From Lepidodermella squamata (lineage: Eukaryota; Gastrotricha), in contig JBLDXI010000009.1 of the NCBI GenBank assembly GCA_047495785.1, forward strand, positions 1,736,001 through 1,800,000: a DNA stretch of 64,000 nucleotides. The letters are read 5' to 3'. The translations under genes were made by a program, and so were the position numbers. Of this stretch, positions 11,432-22,374 are shown one piece after another (positions within the stretch are counted from its first letter, which is position 1; each line of letters begins with the position of its first letter). The notes beneath the pieces were generated by a model that made no database searches, was not told the DNA's origin, and was given only the letters and a program-made list of their open reading frames with translations.

Positions 11432-13251
11432 TTACAACTCTTGGTGGCGAAGAGGTTCTTCGAACGGGGAGTCTCGATCGACAACAGTGATATCGATAAC
11501 GTTGCCGTCTTTATCGACCGGCGGGGGTGGAACGGTATATTCGGGCGGTGATCGAGGGAACATGCGTTCATGTGGTGTAATCATTCGAATTTGTCCCGTA
11601 TATTGTTGCGGATATTCGTTACTTAAATACAGGTTATAAGCAGTTTCGCCGTCGAGATCATTGAACGAATGAAATGTGACAGATTTTTTGAAGCGAATAG
11701 CCTCCCACGGGTAGTCGAGAGGCGAGCCTTGGTGAAACAACGGGCTGTGAATCATCTTGAGGCCGATTTGCGTCATGCATAGGCCCAGCATCTGATGACA
11801 AATAAATAACACGTGATGAGTGTGATCTCAGTATGAATCATCATTTACCATGTCATCAGTATCTCGCAAGCTGCAATAGCATTCGTTTATCATTCTAGCA
11901 ACCGCTGTTCGGCTGAAAGCGATGCTGAAAAATTAGGAAATAAAATGAATTATTTCGATCAAGAAAAAAGTTAATACCCAGCTCCACCGGTCATGAAGTC
12001 GTAGGCTTTGAAAGGACTGCCCTCAACGTAAGGCCAGTGATTGAACCCGTATCTCTGGCCAACAATGAGCGGTTCAATGTCAACGCCTGCCATGTCAGAT
12101 TTCGCCTCAGTAGCCACCCCGTTTTCCATGAGAACATACTGCGAGTAGCGCTGTAGAACTCGAGCCATTCTCGTCGTATTCACCAGGGTGTCGTCATCGA
12201 CTAGAACCAACCATTTGCATTTCGCGCTGTCCTTCTCGTGAAATTCTTTCAAAATGTGCAGAGTTTTCTCGCAGTGACCGCGATCGACGTTAGGAATAGT
12301 CGGCGGCACGCCAACCGTGCCATCCTCAGTTGACGCGAGGTCGCTGTAGAATTTGACCCTACTCTTCAACGCGCTCGCCTTAGCCCAGGTCGCACGCAGC
12401 GTTTTCACCCGGGTCTCATGATTGCCGCGATGAGTTTTCACGGCGTAGCAGATCTCGCTACCAGGCAGTTCTTCCTTCTCCATGTAATCATCCCAGTCAA
12501 GTTTAACAGCGCACTTTTTCTGCTCAGGCTCAGTCATTGCCTTCCAATGAGTGCCGCACAGCGATGATTCATTCTTCACCGTGATATGGCCTTGAAATTT
12601 CTCTCGAATAAGCTTAGTCAACTCGTAAGGAATGTCGATATTATTCGGGTTGGGCAGGTGCATCGAATAGTCACCGCCATCAATCAAGTTTGTCATCAAA
12701 TGCCGACTCATCAATATGCCAGCGGACATGTCCGGATATTCAGGTGGAGTTTCACTTCCAAAGTCACTGAATTGATAGTGATGAATGATACTTGGGCGAG
12801 AATCGCGAATAGTTCGGGCTAGAAACAGGGCCTTAGATGGCGCGTCGTGATTCAGTAACATATCCATCATTTTCTTTAGGTCAATCTTCGCGAATTCGCT
12901 GGTTAGATAGAACCAGTTAGCCTTAGGAAACTGCGCGATTAATAAGTTGGACAAAGGTTGGATAGTCCAGCCACCGTGGGGGAGAGTTTTCGCAAAATCA
13001 GGGTACAACATAGTGACTCGAAGCTGTTTTGACCATTCCTTAGCGGCTTGGGCCAACAGATTTGACTGCAACTTCTTCGCAAATTCAATGTGAGACGCGT
13101 GATTTTCGTTCATTATCACAACGACAAGGTTGACCATGTAAGGCGTCACTCCGCCATTAGTTTTTGCCGCGGCAACTGCTGTATCATTCACATTTCCTTC
13201 CTCTGCGATCGAGGTCGCAATTAATAAACAAATTGAGAGATAAAATTGCAT
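11432..13251 (-). CDS. B3GLCT: Beta-1,3-glucosyltransferase of thrombospondin repeats
   Basis: Exons 13251-11978, 11924-11849 and 11791-11432 give about 569 residues; human B3GLCT has 498. The enzyme acts in the ER lumen and adds glucose to O-fucose on thrombospondin type 1 repeats. The N-terminus is a signal peptide (residues 1-18). The C-terminal catalytic half shows ICYAVKT, the conserved DRGHCxKT (about 323-330), the metal-binding LVDDDT (about 351-355), TGGAG (421-425), then SPLFHQ and DYPW. The protein ends RHQEL, a KDEL-like retrieval signal matching REEL of the human enzyme. The central DTDDM exon carries the second acidic motif of the GT31 fold. The RING/NHL gene starts 238 bases downstream on the same strand. 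Confidence in the call is high. Confidence 0.93.
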
Positions 13252-13917
13252 CTTATTCTAACATGAAAATCGCAAAATTTAGTGTTTCTGAATTCACTGT
13301 AATTTATTTAGAAACAATTTTAATCTTCGATTCTGACACGTTCGGCTGGAATAAAAAAGCAGTTTGGTTCACCTTCAACTCAATGTTCTGTTCAGTAATT
13401 ACATTAGGCCCTCAGAACAAATAGTGGGAGTATAACATAAGGTAATAAGCTTCAAAACTAGTTTCAGAGTTAAACCTTGAAAAGATAGAGAGAGACAAGA
13501 AAACACCGGAGCAAGTTGAGGAAATGGCTTTTTATCAGATAAAAAAACTAACACCAGGTGGTCTAATGATGAAAAACAAATCGGTTCATAATTATGATAT
13601 TATGATAACGACAAGACGCTTTGCTTGGATAGCAATAAAAAAGAAAGGTCACCAGAGACTGTTCCGCAGCCCAACAAACAAATAAGTATGACGCAACTTC
13701 ATTGCACGGCAACAACAACAATCACCATCGATCTGTTCAAGATTAATTCGAACAAATAAGTGAAACGCTCGAACAAAATGTTACAACAAAGCCAAAATAA
13801 TGATAACAATAGTACAAAAAATTGATCTAAAAAATCATCATCATCTTTTTCAGTTTTTCAAACTGCTGACGGCAACTGAAGATCAAGCGGGTAAAAACAA
13901 CCTCGATTTTACTCATT
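13252..13917. other. Intergenic between the Polycomb-like gene and B3GLCT
   Basis: A/T-rich sequence with no gene seen. It should hold the 3' UTR of the Polycomb-like gene and the promoter of B3GLCT. Some short frames exist but have no family or splice support. Confidence 0.5.
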
Positions 13918-16157
13918 TTATAGCACCATTGCGATCGGACTGATAGAAGAAATGCTGGCTCCGTCGCTGCTGTTGTTGCTCTGGCGCCGGTTGACATCCG
14001 CCGAGGCCGAGATGCTATGAAGTGGTCGATAAGCTTTACGTTTCTTCGCCCCAACCAGCCCGGATGATGGCGAATTCGACGAAGCGGCACTGCCCGCCGG
14101 GGATGGGTAGTCGCTTCTCAAATGGTGTACCAACGCAAATTCACCCCGCCCAATATTGAAATAAGTATCAGTTGGGATGGTCACGCTTATCGGCTTGGTA
14201 TAAAGCGGGAAAGAAGGCATCAACCGGTAGAAAGGGGCGGCATTGACCTCCGGAATATCAGGGTGCTGCAGTGGGTTGAAGCCGGTTGTCATCAACTGCG
14301 CGACTCCGGCCATTTTCTTGAGAACTTTTTCAGTGGCAGGGTCCGGCATCAACGACTTGCCGCGACTCTTTTTCGATGACGTAGTTGTAGTTGACTGCTG
14401 ATCGTCCTGCACTGAGTTTGAAGAATCATCGACCAACGGGTCGATTGTAGACCTTTTCGAGCGTTGTCTCTGAAATAGATAGAATCATTTGAAAATTTCT
14501 TAAGGTGGCATTTTCCAGAAGACTAACCATGTGCCTCGAACCATTTCCATTAGCGGCCGTTTTAATTTCTGGTAATTTTCGCGGATTGATTGCCCTAGAT
14601 TTGAGCTGACACCATGGGTCAGTATGGGCACCAGGTGTAGGTGAGGATGATTTATTTGGCTGCCCGCTGAAAGATGACACAAAGCGTGGGGAAGACTTGA
14701 TAACGTCTGAAATCAGTTCAATCCACTGCGCGTCAGTGGTTGGCACCGCTGCTTCGTCACTTGCCTGTCAATTTTCGTCATAGATTACTCTTAATTTCTA
14801 GGACGAATCGAACTTACCATGACGTAGCGCTTGTGATTTTCCTTCATCCAAGGCAAAATGTTGGTTTTGATTGACACCTTTGCTTTACCTTCCGCGATGT
14901 TGAGCATGCAAATTGCCACAAGATCTTGCCTGTGAAAAGACAAAATAAATTTGAATTCAATTTAAATTTTTAAATTTTCTTTCAAAGATTTTCTTCCTTA
15001 GAATATATTTTTTCAAATTGTCCAAAGCCCAAAAGAGGGCAGCTTGCCAAGAGATTAATTATAACCCAAAAAATAATTTCAACGAGGAAATTTAAAATTT
15101 TCGGGAATTGAACCACGGACAAGGAAATTACCATGAAATAGGGAAGCGTTCGAGGGCATCAAATCCGTCCGGACTGCAGCGAGCGCAGGTGTATGAGAAG
15201 AATGTGTCATAGTGAAATTTTTCGAGCTCTGGCACTACAATCGGTGTTTTATTCGCCGTTTTGCTGCTCAGAATAACCGAAGCTCGTACGCAATTTTCGT
15301 GGAACCATTGTCGACAGGCGCCGCACTGGAACGCCTCCATGTGCCATTTGGCTGGGCCGCCGCAGTAGCAGTAGCAATTCTGCTCGTTGGCCGAGTGATT
15401 CTCTTTCCACATCAAATCGTCCAACGAATAAGGTAGGTGGCACTTCGAGTACTCGAATAAGCTGAAAAGCGCGGCATGTTGCTGGAATATCAAGTCGCGT
15501 TTCGCCAAGTTCGCCTTCGATGTGCCCATCAATTTGTCTTTTTCGTCCTTCACAATTTTGGCGACATGCATGAACGCACACGTGCGGCACATGAATTTCG
15601 ACGCGCCGCCGTGAAGTGCGAGATATTCTGGAGTTATGCGAGGGACGTGACAAGATTCGTGATAGTTCCAGCCGCAATCGTAGCATCGGAATAACTGCTC
15701 TTTCGATTTAGCTTCGTCTATCGCGGCTCGCTCGGCAGCTGGCAAATGGCGAAGTTCGGCTTTTCGAAGCAAGCAGTGCGAGCAAGTTGAGACATCCCAT
15801 GAATGCACATCCATCCGAACGTCTTTAACGTCCGCCCACGCCCGCGTGCTGTCTTCGTACCGCAAATACATCCTGCGACCCGAAACATCGACCTAATAGT
15901 AAGATTAATTCAATTTAATAGAGATTACGATGAGAAATCGATCGAAGTTATCGAGAGCGAGGTGTGAAATTATTATCTAGGTAAATATTTACCTTTTCTA
16001 CTGTGGCTAGGAAACCCTGGCCGTCTCGCCATCGCGATAGCACGCAATCCCCAGGGTCAAATTTGAACATGATTCCGTCGACAAATTCTTCGACTTCGTC
16101 GGCACTCGAGTCATCGCCTGGCTTGCCTTTGGACTTTTCTCCTTTAGAACTAGTCAT
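13918..16157 (-). CDS. Polycomb-like protein (PHF1/MTF2/PHF19 family)
   Basis: Exons 16157-15993, 15892-15132, 14929-14818, 14764-14528 and 14469-13918 give about 608 residues. Order: Tudor (about 34-78), PHD1 (92-160), PHD2 (228-294, starting CYCGGP), the extended-homology region (FPISWQDLVAI onward) and a C-terminal MTF2-like segment with NIGRGEFALVHHLRS. Polycomb-like proteins recruit PRC2 and stabilise it on chromatin; the Tudor reads H3K36me3. Aromatic residues W43, F49, Y67 and W74 fall at or beside the PHF1 cage positions (W41, Y47, F65, F71), so the methyl-lysine pocket looks intact. PHD2 has an insertion of about 15 residues before its last cysteine pair. Family assignment is strong; which vertebrate paralogue is closest cannot be told. 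Confidence 0.92.
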
Positions 16158-16685
16158 TTTCGTGATATCCACGACCGGTATTAAAAAAGCAGCACGATTT
16201 CAATAAATGAAAAATGATCTTCCTAATATTTACGGAATGAAGAATTGAATTAAAAACCGCAAATTAGCTCAAGAGTGCAACGATGTTGTCAGTTTTAATA
16301 AAATTTGACAAGTGTCATCGAGAAATATTTGCAATAATAACGACTTTCCAAGACCTCATTTTCCAGCAGTCAAAGGTCCTATACATTGTTACTAACCTTG
16401 GTAGCCCGAATACGGCGGCAGAAAACAAGACATAAAAATTAAATAAAGCCGCCATCAAACAACGATTATTATTATTATTAGCCCTTCACCTAGAGCCTTT
16501 GAGAAAATCGATAGCGCCCTCGCAGTTGCCAGTATCGGATGAATAATAAATAATAATAATTTCACAGTAAAGCATGGTATAAGAAAATAAGAGAGATAAA
16601 GAGAGTGGAATGAATGATGTATATTTTATATATCATAGCATCTAATTTCGAATGATTGCACACATCCAAATTCGCACTACACACT
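16158..16685. other. Intergenic between synergin and the Polycomb-like gene
   Basis: A/T-rich with an ATT triplet run near 16470. No gene was recognised. It likely contains the synergin 3' UTR and the promoter of the Polycomb-like gene. Confidence 0.5.
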
Positions 16686-19600
16686 CTATCGCGGTCGAAG
16701 TTTAGGAACACGTGGTTTTCCGTCCTTGCTCGAACTAGATTCAACACAGTTCGCCCAGAAGTTTGCGCATATTGCGTGAAATTGATCTGCTTCCTCGTTT
16801 TCGCTTTGAATCGACACTGTGGTTAACGGCGATCCGTTCGCCGGTCCGCTTAACAACGTACCAAGGCAAAGGGAACACACCACGTTCGTTTGAGAACTCG
16901 ATGCAGGTGTCTGCAGGGGCGTGCCCGGTCGACTTGACGTATTCACATTATTCGCGAGCTAACAAGAGAAAGATTAAGATAAAGCCAGGTTATCAATTTG
17001 TTATCAATCAAATGTTTTCCAGAGAAAATCAACTCGGGGATGTCGATAAAAACACGGAAACTTCCGATAAAAAAAAACTTGAGCAAAATTTGAAGCAAAA
17101 TTAGAAAGGTTAGGCACGCGAAATATCAGTTCCGTCTCCTCTAGACAAACTCTTTCAGAAGGACACTTGGTAATAGTAATTGAAGCCATTAAAATGAAAC
17201 AAACCAGCCATGAGGGACGCTGAAGTTTAAATTGAAAATCCGGTCATTTTTGGTAATAGGAGAGCTATTATTATTTAATTGAAGAAAATTGGGTTACGTT
17301 CCCCAAGTAACGAAAAATCTGCGCGACAATGTTTAATACTGGAGTTCTTTCAGTATTAATTCTGAATAAATCCATTTTTTAAACGCGCAGAGTCATGGTA
17401 ATAAACAAAAAAAACACAGCGGTGATGACGCAGCTCACATGAGGCGGATGATGAATAATATTGCACGTGGTAGTATTGACCTAGCTCCCGCCCACGCATG
17501 CTCGTTAGTTTAAAAAAATACTGCACGTTCACATGTACTTTGGCCAGTTTTATTCCAGTGCGAAATTTTCTTAAATGTTAGCTGGTAAGAAGGTAACTTT
17601 TTGCAATATTGACTTACGACGTCTACGACGTGTTGCGGTAATGTATCGACCAAGGCCGACCACGTTTGCTCGAACTTGACGAAGGCCTCGAGAACACCGG
17701 CCAGCGATTGATCACCCTCCGCTATTGCACGTGGCACCGCTACTTTGAGCCGGCGGACAAAGTCGCGCACTTCACGAATCGCTGAAATATTATTAATAAT
17801 AAAAATGTATCTAACCCAGCAAATACTTAGGACATGATATTGCATGAAGCGAGCAAAAATCGATACAAAGTGCGCTCACACTAGTATAAGTACTTATACT
17901 GGAAATTTCCAGGAAATCGGCGGTGATTATTAGATTACAAAACTTACAAGCCACAAATGCGCGCCCGTTCTTCGTACACATCGCCTCCATCACTACGTCC
18001 TCACCGCCCTTTGCACTCTGGAATGCTGTTATCGACTGCTGCAAAATATCGCTCGCCGCCTTCAAGCACCTTTTCAAAACATCGCTCGACGAGCCGGATG
18101 CTGTTGGAATTGAACTATTTGTTGTTAGCGGCGTTAAATTTGACGAGAAAACAGGCGGCGGTAAATTTGAGAAAGTCAAATCGTCGTCAAAAACAGAAAA
18201 ACTAGGGCCAGTTTTAGTGGTGGTATTTGCTTTGCTGGTAGAACTTGCGGCAGAGCTATCGAAAACGTCGAATGACATTGTCTGAAAGTCGTTTAGACCA
18301 CCGCTAGGCGGTGGCGCCGACGATAAATTGAGCGAATCGGCGCGATGAAAATCTGTGAAGTCATCCTCATCGTTATCATCCGGTTTAGAAAATGATTCCT
18401 GCTTGAAAGCAGCAGGTTTGGAAGCACTGAAAACGCCATGTATAGGAAGTGACTGACTACTATCAGGAGGCAATTTCGCCAAATCTAGACTAGAAACCGA
18501 CGCAGTTTCCGCACCAGTATCCGCACGGCCTCTTAAGCTGGGCGAAGAATTACGAGTTCTGTTCAGCTGATCATTCGACTCGCTTTCGGGTAGAATGGTC
18601 GGTAGAGGCATTTCAAAGGATGAGAAAAATTGTCCATCCAAGTCAGACACGGGTTCAGTTCTTTCAGTCGTACGTAAAGCCGCAAAATTCGATGATGTCA
18701 ATGTCTCTTCAAAGACAGACGATGCCGCCAACATCGGCGGCTCTACATGCAAACTTGGTTTGCTAGGCTGAGGTGATGTGTCAGAGGAAACAGATAAGGG
18801 TCGCGGGGGAGTCGGTGATTCATCATTAAATGCAACAACATCTGGAGGTTGATCCAGTAGAGAGTCAAAGTTTACGTCATAATTAGGTTTCGGTTTAGTG
18901 TTCAGCGAAAAGCTGTCGATTTTCGGAATTGTAACTGCTTGTTCAACAACAACAGGACTGGCTTCGGCAATGTTTTTGGTCGGCTCGGTTGATTTTACAG
19001 CAGGAGCAGACGTTACTATCTCGTCGCTCCAAATGTCAATATCAGTTGCGGAAGTGAAAGACGGAAGGCTGTTCGATGGTTTTTCTCCGGAAGGTGGAGC
19101 CATTATTGGATTCACGCCAGCAGGAGTTTGAGGTGGGGCAGGAAATGAAAAAGAAGCGCCGGAAATCGGGGGCGCTTGATACGAAACAGCGGAAAAGTCA
19201 GCCCAGTCATCCTCCTCTGATTTCGCCGTTGTCTGACTTACGATTTCATCACTCTTCGGGAATGCAGGCAAAAACTTAGCCTGTGGAACTGACAAAACTG
19301 GGGTCTGTTCAACGAGCTGTTCATCAAATAAATCAGTCTGTTTCTGATTATTTTTTGATGGCAAAGGATGTGGAATTGACAGAACTGGACTCTTTTCAAC
19401 AGGGTGTTCATCGAATAAATCAGGCTGCTTCTGGTTATTTTTTGATGGTAAAGGATGTGGAACTGGCAGAACTGGAACCTTTTCAACGGGCTTTTCATCG
19501 AATAAGTCAGGCTGCTTCGGGTTATTTCTCGATGGGAAAGGTTCCAAAGTTATTTCAGCTAGCTCGGGAGACGGGCTTTCAAGGTCACGAAATGCGGCGT

Positions 19601-20940
19601 ATTTATCGCCTGCGGACGGTTCGGGGGGCTTAATAAATTCAGGCTTACTGCTTGACTCGGTTGAAATTTTCGGAGCGTCCACTGACTGGAAACTTTGAAA
19701 ATCGTCGAAATCATCGCCAGTTGAAGTAGCAGCAACAGGCTGTTGATGAGTCGCCGGTGCCGGAATAGATGAAAATGTAACTGCTGAAGGGAATGAGGGC
19801 TGAGTTGGAACAGCCATTTGTGGGAAAGAACCTATTTGCGCCTGAGGTTGGGTTGGGAAACTAGAAACAGGCGGAGGTGTCGCTACGGGCGCTTGTTGAA
19901 TAATTATCGGAGCCGATTGAAGCGTCAATAAATGATCCACGCCGCTAAAATGCACACCCTGTCTAGTTAAAATGACCAACGCTACGGCTTCGATGAACTC
20001 GCGTCTCGTTATTTGTCCGTTAGGTAAAGTTCGACGAGTCAGCAGTAGAATGGACGAACAACGTGCGTAATCAACTCCAAAATTAGAAAGAGCGCTCATG
20101 ACTTTTTGCAGATTGGGCAAATTATCAGGCGTGTCAGCGCAAACAAACTGCAGCAGCTGCTGATAAACCGGAGGCAAGGACGTAACACCTTCATCTTTGA
20201 GCCAAAATGGAGTTTGAAGAGTGACTCGAGTTCTCTGCTCTTTATCGCGGCTTTTATTGGTGACCGTGGGTTGAGGAGGCTGTTTAGGCTGAATCGACAA
20301 GTCACACATTGCCATCATCGTTTCCTCGAGCGACTTTTTTGGGGTGACTGGCGCTGCAACTGGCAAAGTTTGTTGAATTTGCGATTTTTGCTGAATCGGT
20401 GGTGAATTAGTAGATCTCGGAGGTTCATAAGGGGGAGGCGCCGATAGATTAACTATGGATGAATCAGATCTAGGAATATTGGTCTGAATTGAAGGGGCTC
20501 CAGAGGCTTCGCTTTGACCAAATTCGCCAAAGAGCGATTTTGCGTAAGCATCCGCATCGATTTGGGTTTTGGTCAGAGCTCCGAAATTCTTCATTTTTCT
20601 TTGCTGTTCCATAAATTGACGCTTTTTCAGCGCTTCTACCGGATCTTCCATTACAGGCCTTTGCTGAACAGGCATTGAAGGGAACCCGGCAGGCCTACAT
20701 AGACATTTTAACGATAAGAGTTTGAACGGCAAAAAATTGAAGGTATTACCTGGCTTGGAATTGCATGCTATTTGGAGCCATCGAAAATTGCTGATAAGGC
20801 GGAGCAATTCCTCCACTTTGATTAATGGGGTTCGCCATTCCAAGTTGCGGGTTCATTTGATTAAATTGATTCATCTGATAAATCTGCGGATTCTGAATGT
20901 CTGGACGAGGAGCTTTCGAAAACGCGCCAAACTCATCCAT
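16686..20940 (-). CDS. SYNRG: Synergin gamma (AP-1 gamma-ear binding EH-domain protein)
   Basis: Exons 20940-20750, 20694-17948, 17781-17618 and 16958-16686 give about 1,124 residues. The protein is a clathrin/AP-1 accessory factor at the trans-Golgi network and endosomes. It has an N-terminal MDEFGAF segment, a KKRQFMEQQRKMK helix, an EH domain (about residues 200-290), then a long disordered region. Three acidic-phenylalanine motifs fit gamma-ear ligands: DDFDDFQSF, EEDDWADFSAV and EDDFTDFHRA. The C-terminal part is family-specific: a helical block ending FVASIREVRDFVRRL and a zinc-binding tail with CSLC and FHAICANFWANCVE. A triple 29-residue repeat lies mid-protein. The last intron (656 bases) is long for this region, so a small exon could be missing. 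The gene follows the DCAF15-like gene by 84 bases. Confidence 0.87.
19281..19541 (-). repeat. Three in-frame 87-bp tandem repeats inside synergin
   Basis: Exactly 261 bases encode three 29-residue units with the shared cores P[FL]PS[RK]NNxKQ, DLFDE and PVLxxP. The units diverge at several residues, so the duplication is not very recent. Confidence 0.85.
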
Positions 20941-21024
20941 TGGTAATTATTGTTAATTAATCGCCTAAAATTATAGAAAAAATGGAGTAAAATCTGAATC
21001 AACTTTGTAAAAACACCAGTAAAA
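20941..21024 (-). promoter_or_regulatory. Short intercistronic gap with splice acceptor (DCAF15-like to SYNRG)
   Basis: Only 84 bases separate the upstream stop from the synergin ATG on the same strand. A TTTTAG acceptor at about 20965 lies 24 bases before the ATG with no room for a 5' exon, which fits a trans-splice site of a downstream operon gene. Confidence 0.55.
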
Positions 21025-22374
21025 TTAATCAGAAGAAGATAGTGAGAAAACTGAAAAAGTATCGCTATTTGAGATTTCTTCATCCGAGCTCCTTACCGGA
21101 ATATCTTCAACGATATCGTTAACAACAACAAAGCGACGCGTGGCGTCTTCAATCTTGAACAAGGATTTTCCGGCCAAGTAAGCTTCATTTGACATTCGAT
21201 AGCACGATGTTTCCAAAGGATTGCATATTGAAAGACCGCGTTGAATTGTACAGTCGAGCTCAAACGTGAGCAAATTGAAAATGAAAGAAACGCGAGGAGC
21301 TAGGCTGGAAACATATGATATTAACATACAGTCGGCATTGGCAGAGACCCCAAATTCAACTAGATTATCTGTTGTCTTTAATGAGAGCTGTGCCTGCCTA
21401 ACGAGGATAATAGACGAATCTTCAATTGACTCGATATCACGGGTTTTTAAATACGCATTGAGACATTCGCAGCAAGTCGGAATCAAGTGACAGCTGGGGC
21501 GAAAGTCTCCGATAACAACGGCAAGCTGCGTTTCTCGCGTATGTGAGCATGACCCAGAAAATCTGAATTCACGACGAACGTTCGGGTGCAAGTATGCGAC
21601 CATTGATGAAGACAGAGTGAAATGCGAGAGGGCTCTTTGGTCCGATACTCCGTTTTGTTCCTCCTCGATCATTTCGAAGAGATCGGCGAATCTACCCAGG
21701 TCACATGCGTAAACAGAGGCCAAGAAGAGGACATTGTTATCAGGATTGAAACCAGTCCAAATGACGTCATAAAAAGGTGTGGCATCGGAAATTGAGTGAT
21801 TCCAAGCTATCAAATTAGACTTCAATTCGGACTGGAATTTTACGTTGACCGCTGGTAGTCTTACGCAAAATTTATGCCGATGGCATGTGTTGTTGCTAGA
21901 CATAGGTTTGCACAACTGACAGGTGATGATATCAGGCAATCGTGACAGCAATACTTGAAAACTGGATGACTGCGGATCGCCTTCTACCTCCGAAACCAAG
22001 TGAGAAATAACATAATCATCGACGTTTTCAAATTGGAGCACGTCGATTCTGGGACTTTGGTTATGTATTGAGGTACGAAGCAGAGGCACGGCCAAGACGG
22101 CTGATTTCAAATTCATGAATTCGAATAAAATTAGTTGGACGTAACTAGATATCCAAGATATCTCCGAATACCACAAGACAGCAAGGAACGGGTAGCTTTT
22201 CGGTGCATGAATGAATCCAATAACCACAGAAGACTTCTCAGGATCTACTCCAGAACCTGCCTTGAATAGCCTCGAAAGTGCCAAAGTTTTAATACAGCTA
22301 CCCAGAAATTGTTGCTTAGACGAACCGCAGCCGATTTGTCGCTGATAAAGCAACTTCAGAAAAGGCACAGTCAT
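21025..22374 (-). CDS. DCAF15: DCAF15-like CUL4 substrate receptor
   Basis: A single open frame of 449 residues. DCAF15 proteins bind DDB1 and select substrates for CRL4 ubiquitin ligases. Support: a four-ligand zinc motif C-x2-C-x8-C-x2-H (CQLC ... CHRH, about residue 151) corresponding to the DCAF15 zinc site; the N-terminal VVIGFIHAPKSYPFLAV, resembling HIFLGFSKCGRYVLSY of the human protein; and a C-terminal MSNEAYLAGKSL matching the family's MTNEALHKGCSL, followed by a beta-strand ending. The long low-complexity middle of the vertebrate protein is missing, and an acidic/serine tail replaces the abrupt vertebrate C-terminus. No intron was needed. A splice acceptor (TTGTAG) lies 16 bases before the ATG. 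It is upstream of synergin in the same tight pair. Confidence 0.72.
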   Translation of the reverse strand: MTVPFLKLLYQRQIGCGSSKQQFLGSCIKTLALSRLFKAGSGVDPEKSSVVIGFIHAPKSYPFLAVLWYSEISWISSYVQLILFEFMNLKSAVLAVPLLRTSIHNQSPRIDVLQFENVDDYVISHLVSEVEGDPQSSSFQVLLSRLPDIITCQLCKPMSSNNTCHRHKFCVRLPAVNVKFQSELKSNLIAWNHSISDATPFYDVIWTGFNPDNNVLFLASVYACDLGRFADLFEMIEEEQNGVSDQRALSHFTLSSSMVAYLHPNVRREFRFSGSCSHTRETQLAVVIGDFRPSCHLIPTCCECLNAYLKTRDIESIEDSSIILVRQAQLSLKTTDNLVEFGVSANADCMLISYVSSLAPRVSFIFNLLTFELDCTIQRGLSICNPLETSCYRMSNEAYLAGKSLFKIEDATRRFVVVNDIVEDIPVRSSDEEISNSDTFSVFSLSSSD

